A stretch of DNA of 64,000 bases from Phyllobacterium brassicacearum (GTDB lineage Bacteria > Pseudomonadota > Alphaproteobacteria > Rhizobiales > Rhizobiaceae): the NCBI RefSeq assembly GCF_003010955.1, contig NZ_PGGO01000009.1:62001-126000 (forward strand), read 5' to 3'. The number at the start of each line of letters is the position of its first letter. Positions within the stretch are counted from its first letter, which is position 1. The position numbers and the translations under genes were made by a program. Of this stretch, positions 37,387-48,052 are shown piece by piece. The notes under the pieces were generated by a model, which saw nothing but the letters and a program-made list of their open reading frames with translations, searched no databases and was not told the origin of the DNA.

Positions 37387-38859
37387 ATGTTTGGTAAACG
37401 CGGCGGCGCCGGTGGAAATCAACAGTTTCAGGAGTTTCGGGCAGTTGCGCTCGAAACTGTGTTGCCGCCTGCTGGCGCAATTGCCGCCGAAGCCAGCCGG
37501 TTACCCCGGGACATTCTGGAGCCAAAGCGTAGCCCGGTCGAAGCGCCCAAGCCTGTTGCGCCCCTGCGCGAGAAGAATGAAGCCTACTACGATACGAAAT
37601 CGCAGGTTTTCGCGGCGCTGATCGACACCATCGATCTTGCGCAGCTGTCGAAACTCGATCCCGAGGTCGCACGCGAGGAAATCCGCGATATCGTCAACGA
37701 CATCATCGCGATCAAAAACTTCGCCATGTCAATTTCCGAGCAGGAGGAACTGCTCGATGACATCTGCAACGATGTTCTTGGGTATGGCCCGCTCGAGCCG
37801 TTGCTCGCGCGCGACGACATTGCCGATATCATGGTGAATGGCGCCCGCAAGACCTATATCGAAGTGCAGGGCAAGGTGCAGGAATCCGGCGTCAGGTTCC
37901 GCGACAACCAGCAGCTTCTCAATATCTGCCAGCGCATCGTCAGTCAGGTTGGCCGCCGTGTCGATGAATCAAGCCCGATCTGCGATGCCCGTCTGCCAGA
38001 TGGCTCGCGCGTCAATGTCATCGCCCCTCCGCTCGCGATCGACGGGCCGGTACTGACCATTCGTAAGTTCAAGAAGGATAAGTTGACCCTTGACCAGCTT
38101 GTCCGCTTCGGTGCCATCTCTCCGGCGGGCGCAGAGCTGCTGCAGATCATTGGTCGCGTCCGCTGCAATATCGTAATCTCGGGTGGAACGGGTTCCGGCA
38201 AAACGACGCTTCTGAACTGCCTGACGAACTACATCGATAAGGATGAACGCGTCATCACCTGCGAGGACTCGGCGGAATTGCAACTGCAACAGCCGCATGT
38301 GGTCCGTCTCGAAACGCGACCGGCAAATCTGGAAGGTGAAGGCGAGATCACCATGCGCGATCTCGTCAAGAATTGCCTGCGCATGCGTCCGGAACGGATC
38401 ATCGTCGGCGAAGTGCGCGGACCGGAGGTTTTCGATCTCCTGTCGGCGATGAACACCGGTCATGATGGTTCCATGGGAACCATTCACTCCAATAGCCCCA
38501 GGGAATGCCTGAGCCGTATCGAATCCATGATCGCCATGGGCGGGTTTGCCCTGCCGCAGAAGACTGTGCGCGAGATCATTGTTGGTTCGGTGGATATCAT
38601 CATCCAGGCGGCGCGCCTGCGCGACGGATCGCGCCGCATCACCCACGTCACCGAAGTTATCGGCATGGAAGGCGACGTCATCATCACCCAGGATCTGGTC
38701 GTCTACCAGATCACTGGCGAGGACGCCAATGGCCGGCTGACTGGCCATCACGCCTCGACCGGCATCAGCCGGCCGCATTTCTGGGAAAAAGCGCGCTACT
38801 ACAATGAAGACCGCCGCCTCGCCACTGCTCTGGATGCAATGGAAACGGTGAAGAACTGA
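37387..38859 (+). CDS. cpaF: CpaF/TadA secretion ATPase
   Basis: A 490-residue T2SS/T4SS-type ATPase that powers both pilus extension and retraction in Tad systems. Walker [15 protein letters not shown] (about 265-278), the Asp box and Walker [13 protein letters not shown], and a His-box region ([16 protein letters not shown]). An N-terminal variable part (about 1-100) precedes the core. AGAGG lies before the ATG. tadB follows after 21 bases. Confidence 0.96.
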   Translation: MFGKRGGAGGNQQFQEFRAVALETVLPPAGAIAAEASRLPRDILEPKRSPVEAPKPVAPLREKNEAYYDTKSQVFAALIDTIDLAQLSKLDPEVAREEIRDIVNDIIAIKNFAMSISEQEELLDDICNDVLGYGPLEPLLARDDIADIMVNGARKTYIEVQGKVQESGVRFRDNQQLLNICQRIVSQVGRRVDESSPICDARLPDGSRVNVIAPPLAIDGPVLTIRKFKKDKLTLDQLVRFGAISPAGAELLQIIGRVRCNIVISGGTGSGKTTLLNCLTNYIDKDERVITCEDSAELQLQQPHVVRLETRPANLEGEGEITMRDLVKNCLRMRPERIIVGEVRGPEVFDLLSAMNTGHDGSMGTIHSNSPRECLSRIESMIAMGGFALPQKTVREIIVGSVDIIIQAARLRDGSRRITHVTEVIGMEGDVIITQDLVVYQITGEDANGRLTGHHASTGISRPHFWEKARYYNEDRRLATALDAMETVKN

Positions 38860-38880
38860 TGCTGCCCGGGGGACAACGAC

Positions 38881-39894
38881 ATGTTCGGGCTTGATCTGGC
38901 GCAGCTCGCTTTTGTTTGCCTGGTCGCGCTGGCATTCGCGGCCCTAGCCTATGTGTTCTTCTTCGAATCGATGGCGTGGCAGAAGAAATCGGATGAACGA
39001 CTGAAGTCGGTCAAGCTCTCCGCAACCGACAGCCTCGGCAAATTTGCAGTCCGTGACAAGCAAGCCGAAGCGCTCAAACGCCGCAAATCCGTTCAGGATA
39101 CGTTGAAGGATATCGAGCAGCGGCAGAAACTGCGCGACAAGAACATCAAATCGCCGCCGCTGAAGATGCTGCTCATGCAGGCGGGCATGAAAGTGCCGGT
39201 TCCGCGGTTTTATACATACTCAGTCATTACAGGGATGCTGGTGAGCGCCCTCGGGCTGTTTCTGGGGTCGCCGCTTTATCTCGCGCCGGGCCTATTTCTC
39301 GCGGGAGCTTTCGGCCTGCCGCGATGGTTCATCTATTTCCGCCGCGGACGCCGCATCAAGGCGTTTCTCAACGAATTTCCCAATGCCATCGACGTGATCG
39401 TGCGCGCCATTCGGTCGGGTCTTCCGCTCAACGACGGAATTCGGCTCATCGCGCAGGAATCGCAGGAACCGGTGCGTGGTGAATTTCGCCGCATGGTCGA
39501 TGCGCAGCAGGTTGGCGTCAGCATTCCCGAATCCGCGATGCGCATGTCCGAATACATGCCATGCCCGGAGGCCAGCTTCTTCGGCATCGTCATCCAGATT
39601 CAATCGCAGGCGGGCGGCAACCTTTCTGAAGCGCTCGGCAATCTTTCGCGGGTCTTGCGAGACCGGAAAAAGATGGCAGCCAAGGTCAAGGCCTTGTCGA
39701 TGGAGGCCAAGGCCTCGGCCTATATCATCGGCGCGCTGCCGTTCATCGTCGCAGGGCTCGTCTATCTGACAACCCCCAAATACATCATGGTTCTCTTCAG
39801 CTCGGATACTGGCCACGTCATTCTCGGTTGTGCTGCCGTCTGGATGTCGATTGGTATCCTGGTCATGAAGAAGATGATCAACTTCAAGTTCTAG
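38881..39894 (+). CDS. tadB: TadB inner-membrane platform protein
   Basis: A 337-residue T2SF-domain protein. Membrane helices at about 5-25, 118-138, 280-300 and 308-328; the cytoplasmic T2SSF domain lies around 165-280 (FPNAIDVIVRAIRSGLPLNDGIRLIAQE). TadB and TadC together form the membrane base on which CpaF acts. GGGGGACA precedes the ATG. A CTAG-rich 19-bp stretch separates it from tadC. Confidence 0.95.
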   Translation: MFGLDLAQLAFVCLVALAFAALAYVFFFESMAWQKKSDERLKSVKLSATDSLGKFAVRDKQAEALKRRKSVQDTLKDIEQRQKLRDKNIKSPPLKMLLMQAGMKVPVPRFYTYSVITGMLVSALGLFLGSPLYLAPGLFLAGAFGLPRWFIYFRRGRRIKAFLNEFPNAIDVIVRAIRSGLPLNDGIRLIAQESQEPVRGEFRRMVDAQQVGVSIPESAMRMSEYMPCPEASFFGIVIQIQSQAGGNLSEALGNLSRVLRDRKKMAAKVKALSMEAKASAYIIGALPFIVAGLVYLTTPKYIMVLFSSDTGHVILGCAAVWMSIGILVMKKMINFKF

Positions 39895-39924
39895 GGTCCT
39901 AGATCCTAGCCGGAGCGCTCGAAA

Positions 39925-40950
39925 ATGATTGCCACCATTGCCAAAGCCTTGCACGATCCGGCCTTTATCTTTGCTGTCCTTGTCGGGATCTCCATTTTTG
40001 CGACGCTCGTTACCTTCGTGATGCCGATGTTCTCTGGTTCGGATCTGAAATCGCGAATGAAGTCGGTAGCGCTCGAACGGGACCAGATCCGTTCGCGTGA
40101 ACGGGCCCGCATGGCAACTGAAAGCGACAACCGGCGCAAGAATGGCCGCAGCTCCCTCCGTATCACGGAACGGCAGGGGGTACGGCAGTTCGTCGAGAAA
40201 CTGGATTTGCAACGTGCGCTCGCCGATGAGAAAACCGTTTCGTCCCTGCGCACGGCCGGTTTTCGCGGACAGAACGCCCTGAATATCTTCCTGGTCGCAC
40301 GCTTCGGGCTGCCCTTCGTCACACTCGGCCTGACGGTCTTCTGGATTTTCGGCATGGGTGGCCTGGCGGAGAAGTCGACGATGATCCGGGTAGCCGCCTG
40401 TTTTGCCGGCGCCTATGTCGGGTTCTATCTGCCAAATCTCTATGTTCGCAATGCCGGCACCAAGCGCCAGCAATCGATCCAGCTCGCCTGGCCCGATGCG
40501 TTGGACCTGATGCTGATCTGCGTTGAATCAGGCATGTCGATCGAGGCGGCCTTCAAGAAGGTCTCCGAGGAGATCGGCGTGCAATCGGCCGAACTTGCCG
40601 AAGAACTGGTTCTGACCAATGCTGAATTGTCATTCCTGCCCGAACGTCGTCAGGCCTATGACAATCTTGCAAGCCGTACCGGACTCGAGACGGTCAAATC
40701 GGTGGTGCAGGCGCTGGTTCAATCCGAACGCTACGGAACGTCAATCGGCAGCGCTTTGCGGGTTCTGTCCGATGAGAGCCGTGAGGCGAGGCTGATGGCG
40801 GCCGAGAAAAAGGCCGCAGCACTGCCGCCAAAATTGACCGTGCCAATGATCGTCTTCCTGCTTCCCGTACTTTTCGCCGTCATTCTTGGACCGGCCTTCA
40901 TCCAGATATCCGCACAGGGCGGCATATTCGGACCTGCAACCCCGAAATAA
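39925..40950 (+). CDS. tadC: TadC inner-membrane platform protein
   Basis: A 341-residue partner of TadB with the same topology: helices near 8-30, 120-140, 155-170 and 298-320, and a T2SSF domain at about 185-300 (WPDALDLMLICVESGMSIEAAFKKVSEE). Last gene of the plus-strand Tad operon; a strong terminator follows 16 bases after the stop. Confidence 0.95.
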   Translation: MIATIAKALHDPAFIFAVLVGISIFATLVTFVMPMFSGSDLKSRMKSVALERDQIRSRERARMATESDNRRKNGRSSLRITERQGVRQFVEKLDLQRALADEKTVSSLRTAGFRGQNALNIFLVARFGLPFVTLGLTVFWIFGMGGLAEKSTMIRVAACFAGAYVGFYLPNLYVRNAGTKRQQSIQLAWPDALDLMLICVESGMSIEAAFKKVSEEIGVQSAELAEELVLTNAELSFLPERRQAYDNLASRTGLETVKSVVQALVQSERYGTSIGSALRVLSDESREARLMAAEKKAAALPPKLTVPMIVFLLPVLFAVILGPAFIQISAQGGIFGPATPK

Positions 40951-40966
40951 CGATGCGCCATCACAA

Positions 40967-40998
40967 AAAAAAGCCGCTCGGGACGGGGCGGCTTTTTT
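40967..40998. terminator. bidirectional terminator between tadC and tadD
   Basis: AAAAAAGCCGC (40967-40977) pairs with GCGGCTTTTTT (40988-40998) around a G-rich 10-base loop. It serves both convergent genes, tadC and tadD. Confidence 0.92.
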
Positions 40999-41016
40999 GT
41001 GGCTGTTGAAATCGGT

Positions 41017-41847
41017 TCAGGTCTTCGGCTTGCTCTTGTCTTTCAGCATGCTCCATGAATTCTGCTGTGACAGCATGGATCGCAGATACTTGATATTGGC
41101 CTGCGCCTGTTGCGGCGAGAGCTCCTGCTTAGCGATCGTTTCGGCCTCGTCAAACCGCCCTTGCAGCCCCACGACCAGTGCAAGGTTCTGCCGGACCCGG
41201 CTGTCGGAACCCGGTGCCCCGACGGCTTTGCGCATATAGCTTTCCGCTGTACTCAATTCTCCGGAAAGCACGTAGGACATGCCCATATTGGAGAGAATCG
41301 ATGCCTCGTTGGGATTGATCTGCAACGCCTGGCGGTAAAGGTCGCGGGCTTCGCTGGTCTTGCCGAGCTGGTCGAGAATGGCGCCTTGGGCCGAGAGCAG
41401 TTTCCAATCCGGATATTCTGGCGTCTGGGCGCGGCGCAAAGCATCGAGTGCGGCTTCAAATTCGCCGCTGCTGGCGAGTGCCTTGCCATAAGCGGCGAGA
41501 ACGTCGCGGTCCTTCGGATAGGCGATGGCGAGGCTTCGCATCACGGCAAGGGCCTGATCACTGCGGCCGGTCATGCGCAAGACCGCGGCAAAGTTCACTG
41601 CCGTCGTTTTGTCTTTTGGATTGGCCTGATAGCGGGCACCGAGACTGGTCGACGCCTGCATCAACTGCTGTTCGTTCATCTGGTCGAAATTGCCGGCCGG
41701 ACCGGCGTCCGCACCTGACGCCGGCGTGATCGAGCCGGTCGTCGTCTTGTCCGTTGTGGCACAGCCGGATAGACCGGTTGCCAGCGCAATGATTGCGATA
41801 GAAAAAATGAAGCGGCGATTACGTTGAATAATGCCTGCGCTTGTCAT
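41017..41847 (-). CDS. tadD: TadD-like TPR lipoprotein
   Basis: A 276-residue lipoprotein: leader with lipobox (LSGC, after IALATG) and at least four tetratricopeptide repeats (for example AAYGKALASSGEFEAALDALRRAQ, LGKTSEARDLYRQALQINPNEASIL). In Tad systems TadD is the TPR lipoprotein that helps the secretin reach the outer membrane. ATG 41847 has GGGG upstream; a start at 41868 is possible. It converges with tadC across the terminator and is the only tad gene placed on the opposite strand at this end. Confidence 0.92.
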   Translation of the reverse strand: MTSAGIIQRNRRFIFSIAIIALATGLSGCATTDKTTTGSITPASGADAGPAGNFDQMNEQQLMQASTSLGARYQANPKDKTTAVNFAAVLRMTGRSDQALAVMRSLAIAYPKDRDVLAAYGKALASSGEFEAALDALRRAQTPEYPDWKLLSAQGAILDQLGKTSEARDLYRQALQINPNEASILSNMGMSYVLSGELSTAESYMRKAVGAPGSDSRVRQNLALVVGLQGRFDEAETIAKQELSPQQAQANIKYLRSMLSQQNSWSMLKDKSKPKT

Positions 41848-41987
41848 AATTTGCCCCATCCACAGCACAAATCATCTGTGCATTAACCCATTCCCACGGA
41901 TTAGAAATATTCTGTTAACCCTAACGGACCGTTAATGACGCCATATTTGGGGTCGTTGTGTGCTTGATCGACCAAGGAGACGCCGAA

Positions 41988-43358
<1,371 letters not shown>

Positions 43359-43415
43359 ACTGCTTGCGCCAGACAAGACGAAGTCTAAACTGGAACGGAG
43401 CCGAAATGATCGCGG

Positions 43416-43775
43416 ATGCCGTTCATGATGATCGAACTGAAGCCTATCCAGGCGCTGACATTGTGGAAGGAAATCGCGCTCTCGGAAGTGCGCGATGATG
43501 CCCATGACCTCACCATGCGGCAGCTGGCGGTGCTTCTGACGGTCTATCTCGAATCGCCGCCGCATACGATACGCGGCATGGCGGCGAAACTTGGTGTGAC
43601 AAAGCCCGTGATCACCCGCGCTCTCGACACAATGGGCGGCTATGGTTTGGTCGATCGCCACCGCGATGAGAAGGACAAGCGCAACGTTCTCGTCAAGAGA
43701 ACGGTAAAGGGTGCGCTCTATGTTGAAAGGCTCGGCGATCTCGTCATCGCCAAGGCAAAGGGATTACCGCTGTGA
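43416..43775 (+). CDS. MarR-family regulator
   Basis: A 119-residue small winged-helix protein: LTMRQLAVLLTVYLESPPHTIRGMAAKLGVTKPVITRALDTMGGYGLV holds the HTH (about 30-80), followed by a wing with RHRDEKDKRNVLV. It is shorter than usual MarR proteins (140-150), mainly at the C-terminus. Its stop overlaps the GTG start of the next gene, so the two are translated together. Starts at 43425 or 43428 are possible. Target unknown; the partner is a cell-wall hydrolase. Confidence 0.88.
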   Translation: MPFMMIELKPIQALTLWKEIALSEVRDDAHDLTMRQLAVLLTVYLESPPHTIRGMAAKLGVTKPVITRALDTMGGYGLVDRHRDEKDKRNVLVKRTVKGALYVERLGDLVIAKAKGLPL

Positions 43776-44638
43776 ACGATGCGAACTTGGACAAACGGCT
43801 GAACGCCTTTCGGCCCGATCTTGCTGATGAAAGCTTGCGCGGGATGGCCGCGGCGGAACGCTTCGTTCCCGGCAAGCCGATGCGTGTTGCTGATCCGGTT
43901 GTCGATGTGCGTTCGGAACCCCGCGGCGATGCAGGCATAATCACCCAATTACTTTACGGCGACGATGTACTCGTCTTCGAGGATGATAACGGCTGGTGCT
44001 GGGTCCAGAATGAGCGCGACGGTTATGTCGGCTACGTTGTGGACACCACGCTCGACCGCCGTTCAACCGATCCGACGCATATCGTCATTGCGCCGAGGAC
44101 GTTCGTCTATCCTGGCTCGGATCTGAAATTTCCGCGGACCAGGGCGCTGTCGATGGGGTCGCTGGTCACGGTCATCGGCGGCGAGGAACGGCGGGGCACG
44201 CTCTACGGCATGCTGCCGAGTGGGGAGGCGGTCATCGCCAAGCATCTGGTACCGATCGACGAGGTAACAGACGATCATGTGGCGGTCGCCGAAACGTTGA
44301 TGCATACGCCTTATCTATGGGGCGGTGTCTCGGGCTTTGGTATTGATTGTTCCGGTCTCGTCCAGCTCTCCTTGCTGATGACAGGACAGCCCGTTCTGCG
44401 GGATACCGACATGCAGGCTACCTCAGTCGGGGAGCTCATTGAGCCCGATAGGGATTATCACAACTTGCAGCGGGGGGATTTCGTGTTCTGGAAGGGCCAT
44501 GTCGCCATGATGGCGAGCCATTCCATGCTGGTGCACGCCAGCGGCCACACGATGAGCGTAACGCTGGAGCCGCTGCGTGATGCCATCGAGCGCATCGACT
44601 ATCTCTATGGTCAGCCTACCGCCGTGCGGCGCCTTTAG
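43772..44638 (+). CDS. NlpC/P60 cell-wall hydrolase with SH3 domains
   Basis: A 288-residue protein. Residues about 35-150 contain two bacterial SH3-like repeats (VVDVRSEPRGDAGIITQLLYGDDV and the second after IVIAPRTFVYPG). The C-terminal NlpC/P60 domain (about 170-280) has DCSGLVQLSL (catalytic Cys) and GHVAMMASHSMLVHASG (catalytic His), so it cleaves peptide bonds in murein stem peptides. No signal peptide is evident. It starts with GTG at 43772, overlapping the MarR stop (GTGA). Confidence 0.92.
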   Translation: MNDANLDKRLNAFRPDLADESLRGMAAAERFVPGKPMRVADPVVDVRSEPRGDAGIITQLLYGDDVLVFEDDNGWCWVQNERDGYVGYVVDTTLDRRSTDPTHIVIAPRTFVYPGSDLKFPRTRALSMGSLVTVIGGEERRGTLYGMLPSGEAVIAKHLVPIDEVTDDHVAVAETLMHTPYLWGGVSGFGIDCSGLVQLSLLMTGQPVLRDTDMQATSVGELIEPDRDYHNLQRGDFVFWKGHVAMMASHSMLVHASGHTMSVTLEPLRDAIERIDYLYGQPTAVRRL

Positions 44639-44675
44639 AGCAGAAGCCCGCCGCCGGGACGACGGGCAAGCAAAG

Positions 44676-45176
44676 TCAGCCAACCGTCAGCTGTGCCACC
44701 TGGCGAAACGTATGGATGATTTGCAGGCAGGCCCGGGCAGCCTCCTGGCCCTTGGTCAGGAAGTGCCGCGTGAAGAAGTCGATATGTTGTGCGTGTTCCT
44801 GGAAGTGATGTGGCGTCAGTACCGCTGACAGCATGGGTACGCCGGTTTCCATTTGCGCCGTGAGCAGAGCATTCACGACGCTTCCCGCAACGAAATCATG
44901 CCGGTAGATGCCGCCATCGACGACAAGACCGGCGGCGATGATCGCGTCGTAGCGTCCGGTCTCCGCCAGTCTCTTGGCGAGAAGTGGAATATCGAACGAA
45001 CCGGGTGCGTCGAACACATCGAAGCGCTCTGGCTTGACGCCCTGACGCTGTAGCTCGCCTTCGAAGCCGATGCGGCACTGGTCGACGATATCGGCGTGCC
45101 ATCGCGCCTGGATGAAGGCGATGCGCGGATTTGGTGGTGGATTGTGTGGGGTATTGCTATTCTGGAACTGATCCAT
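44676..45176 (-). CDS. ribH2: 6,7-dimethyl-8-ribityllumazine synthase, RibH2 type
   Basis: A 166-residue lumazine synthase making the riboflavin precursor from the pyrimidine and dihydroxybutanone phosphate. The sequence (FIQARWHADIVDQCRIGFEGEL, FDAPGSFDIPLLAKRL, GGIYRHDFVAGSVVNALL, TPHHFQEHAQH) matches the decameric RibH2 of Brucella and Mesorhizobium, which differs from the housekeeping RibH1. AAGGAGAAAG precedes the ATG. An FMN riboswitch sits upstream with no other rib gene nearby, so this gene is the sole direct target. Confidence 0.95.
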   Translation of the reverse strand: MDQFQNSNTPHNPPPNPRIAFIQARWHADIVDQCRIGFEGELQRQGVKPERFDVFDAPGSFDIPLLAKRLAETGRYDAIIAAGLVVDGGIYRHDFVAGSVVNALLTAQMETGVPMLSAVLTPHHFQEHAQHIDFFTRHFLTKGQEAARACLQIIHTFRQVAQLTVG

Positions 45177-45261
45177 GTCTTTCTCCTTCGAGTGGACGTG
45201 AATCAGGGCACAACCAAATATGGCTCGGGGCCGCTTCTAGGGCGGTCTCGCCTTTCAGTTG

Positions 45262-45416
45262 TTCTCTTTCATCCGGACTATACCGTCGGCTTCGGGATTG
45301 CACCGAAATCTGCTGACCTTTCCAGCGGGCTGGAAAGCGCTCGCGGGCTCGCACCTGACACCTTCCGGCATCCGGTGATTACCGCCGGTGGGGAATTGCG
45401 CCCCGCCCTGAGAACA
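45262..45416 (-). promoter_or_regulatory. FMN riboswitch (RFN element)
   Basis: On the minus strand the conserved parts are in order: GGCGGGGCGCAATTCCCCACC and GGCGGTAATCACCGG early, AGCCCGCGAGCG in the middle, GATTTCGGTGCAATCCCGAAGC, then CCGACGGTATAGTCCGGATG and AAAGAGAAC. This is the RFN consensus. The 85 bases to ribH2 contain an alternative stem (GGCGAGACCGCC) and the ribosome binding site, so control is probably at translation start or by a coupled terminator. Confidence 0.95.
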
Positions 45417-45467
45417 CTTAACGGCTGGCACCATAGTCGAACGGTTTCGGCGATCAAAGCCAAATTT

Positions 45468-46427
45468 CTAATATTGTGCTGCCCGGTCGACGATGTTTTT
45501 CAGAGGCTCGCCGCGCTCGTAGGATTCGATCTGGGCGATAATCTCGGGGACAAGCGCCTGCGGGCTGGAGCTTGCGGCAGCATGCGGCGTGACCATGACC
45601 TGCGGATGGGTCCACAAGGGGCTGTCCTTCGGCAGCGGTTCCTTGTTGAAAACATCAAGCGTCACCACCGACAGCATGCCGCGATCCAGCGCCGACAGAA
45701 TATCAGGCTCGTTCTGCAGCCCGCCGCGTCCGGCATTGATCAGCGTCGGTGCGCCGAGCGGACCCTCCGCTTTCATCTGCGCAAACATGGTCATTGAGAG
45801 GATACCCTTGGTATCGGGCGTCAGCGGCAGCAAGCAAACCACGATGTCGACATCCTTGAGGAAGTCCTTGAGGCCATCCTTGCCGAAATGGGTAGTCACC
45901 CCTTCGATCGTCTGCAGCCGGCGGCTCCAGCCGCTGACCCTGAAGCCAAGCATGCGGAGTTTTTGCGCGGCATCACGTCCAAGCACACCGAGGCCCAGGA
46001 TGCCAACGGTGACCTCATGCGCTGCGGGCTGGCGGCGATCCTCATGCCAGACTTTCTGGCGTTGCTGCTGACGGTAGCGCTGCCCGAGCCGCTGATGGTC
46101 GAGCACCTGCCAGACCACATATTCGCTCATGCGCATGGTGAGGTCAGGTGAGACAATGCGGACGATGGGAACATCCGGAATCTGCAGGTCATGGAAGACG
46201 TGATCGACGCCGGCGCCGAGCGAGAAGATCACCTCAAGGTTGGGTAGTCCGGCGAGCGACCCCTGCCGTTGTTTCCATACAAGGGCGTAGCGGATATTCT
46301 CCTTGTCCGTATCGGCATCGAGCACGAGTTTGCGGCCAGATGCGGCCTTGGCAAACTCGGAACGCCAGATCTCCGGATCCCATCCAGTTACGGCAAGTAA
46401 GATCTTATCGTCTGCATTCCCAGTCAT
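45468..46427 (-). CDS. ghrA: glyoxylate/hydroxypyruvate reductase A-like
   Basis: A 319-residue D-2-hydroxyacid dehydrogenase. Cofactor motif GILGLGVLG (about 142-150), catalytic Arg in INAGRGG (about 227), Glu in FNKEPLP and His in VTPHAAA (about 274). It is most like GhrA, which reduces glyoxylate and hydroxypyruvate with NADPH in the cytosol. Its ATG overlaps the stop of the transporter ATPase (46424-46427), so it is the last gene of the peptide-transporter operon, an unexpected partner. Confidence 0.92.
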   Translation of the reverse strand: MTGNADDKILLAVTGWDPEIWRSEFAKAASGRKLVLDADTDKENIRYALVWKQRQGSLAGLPNLEVIFSLGAGVDHVFHDLQIPDVPIVRIVSPDLTMRMSEYVVWQVLDHQRLGQRYRQQQRQKVWHEDRRQPAAHEVTVGILGLGVLGRDAAQKLRMLGFRVSGWSRRLQTIEGVTTHFGKDGLKDFLKDVDIVVCLLPLTPDTKGILSMTMFAQMKAEGPLGAPTLINAGRGGLQNEPDILSALDRGMLSVVTLDVFNKEPLPKDSPLWTHPQVMVTPHAAASSSPQALVPEIIAQIESYERGEPLKNIVDRAAQY

Positions 46428-48052
46428 TCACTAACCGCTCCCTGTTCGGCCGTTTCTATCCTGAAGGCGGCGGCCATCAGGGCTTTTGTATAGTCGGTCT
46501 TGGGTCTCGCGAAGATCTCCTCCGAAGGTCCGTATTCCACCGCCTTGCCATTGCGCATCACCAGCACGTCATTGGCAAGCGCCTTGACCACTTTCAGGTC
46601 GTGGCTAATGAAAAGATACGCCAGATTGTGCTTCTGCTGCAATGCGCGCAACAGGTCGACAACCTGCGCCTGCACGCTCATGTCGAGCGCCGATGTAGGC
46701 TCATCCAGCATCACGAACCGCGGATTGAGAACCATGGCCCTGGCTATCGCAATACGCTGGCGCTGGCCGCCCGAAAACTCGTGCGGATAGCGGAAGCGGT
46801 TCTCCGGGTCGAGGTTAACCTCCTTCAAGGCGGCGACCACACGCGCATCGCGCTGGTCTGGTGTGAGACCGGGTTCATGCACCTGCAGTCCTTCGGCGAT
46901 GATGTCGGAGATCGACATGCGCGGTGAAAGCGAGCCATAGGGGTCCTGGAAGACGATTTGCAGGGCGCGGCGCAGCGGCCGCATCTCCCTGAACGAATAC
47001 TTGTTGATGTCCTTGTCGCCGAAGCGGATGACGCCCTCGGACGAAATCATCCGCGACAGGGCGAGGCCAAGCGTCGTCTTGCCCGAACCGGATTCGCCGA
47101 CGACGCCGAGTGTCTGCCCAGCGCGAATTGTCACGTCGATACCATCGACGGCCTTCACGTGATCGACGGTCTTGCGCAGGAATCCCTGCTTGATCGGGAA
47201 CCATACCTTGATCTGCTCGCCATGCATGACTGGCTCTGCAGCAAGGTTCGCGGATGGTGGATTGCCCTTGGGCTCCGCGGCAAGGAGGTGCCGTGTGTAT
47301 GCGTGCTGCGGATTGTCGAAGATCTCTTTGGTCGGCCCGGTCTCGACGATCTTTCCGCCGGTCATGACGCAGACGCGGTCGGCGATCTTGCGCACGATGC
47401 CGAGATCATGAGTGATGAACAACATCGACATGCCCTGCGCGGCCTTGAGATCGGCCAGGAGCTGGAGGATTTGCGCCTGGACGGTCACGTCGAGCGCAGT
47501 CGTCGGTTCGTCGGCGATCAACAGCTTCGGCTTGTTGGCGAGTGCCATGGCGATCATCACGCGCTGGCGCTGGCCACCGGAGAGCTGGTGCGGGTAGGCC
47601 GACATGCGCTTTTCAGGCTCGCGAATGCCGACTTCTTCAAGCAGCGCCAGCGTACGCTGGCGGGCCGCCTTGTCGCCCATGCCCTGGTGCAGCTTCAGCA
47701 CTTCGCCGATCTGGTCCTCGATCGTGTGGAGCGGATTGAGCGAAGTCATCGGCTCCTGGAAGATCATGGTGATGTCGTTGCCGCGGACACGGCGCAGATC
47801 AGTCTCATCCTTGTCCAGAAGGTCTTCGCCGTTGAACAGGATCTGGCCCGACGGATGCGAGGCGGGCGGGTAGGGCAGGAGCTTCAGGATCGATAGCGCC
47901 GAGACCGATTTGCCGGAACCGGATTCGCCCACGAGCGCCACCGTTTCACCCTGGGCAATATCGAAAGAGATACGATCGACGGCGAGCGTGTCGCGCCCGC
48001 CTTGCGTGAAGGCAACGGAAAGGTCGCGGACGGAAAGGAGAGGGGCACTCAT
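46424..48052 (-). CDS. yejF: peptide ABC transporter ATPase with two nucleotide-binding domains (YejF-like)
   Basis: A 542-residue fused ATPase. First [18 protein letters not shown] (about 41-55) and [15 protein letters not shown]; second [18 protein letters not shown] (about 310-330) and [15 protein letters not shown], each followed by a Walker B ([12 protein letters not shown] and [12 protein letters not shown]). Two domains in one chain is the YejF plan, so no separate second ATPase is needed. The start overlaps the stop of the upstream permease (ATGA). It energises the YejB-YejE channel. Confidence 0.95.
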   Translation of the reverse strand: MSAPLLSVRDLSVAFTQGGRDTLAVDRISFDIAQGETVALVGESGSGKSVSALSILKLLPYPPASHPSGQILFNGEDLLDKDETDLRRVRGNDITMIFQEPMTSLNPLHTIEDQIGEVLKLHQGMGDKAARQRTLALLEEVGIREPEKRMSAYPHQLSGGQRQRVMIAMALANKPKLLIADEPTTALDVTVQAQILQLLADLKAAQGMSMLFITHDLGIVRKIADRVCVMTGGKIVETGPTKEIFDNPQHAYTRHLLAAEPKGNPPSANLAAEPVMHGEQIKVWFPIKQGFLRKTVDHVKAVDGIDVTIRAGQTLGVVGESGSGKTTLGLALSRMISSEGVIRFGDKDINKYSFREMRPLRRALQIVFQDPYGSLSPRMSISDIIAEGLQVHEPGLTPDQRDARVVAALKEVNLDPENRFRYPHEFSGGQRQRIAIARAMVLNPRFVMLDEPTSALDMSVQAQVVDLLRALQQKHNLAYLFISHDLKVVKALANDVLVMRNGKAVEYGPSEEIFARPKTDYTKALMAAAFRIETAEQGAVSE

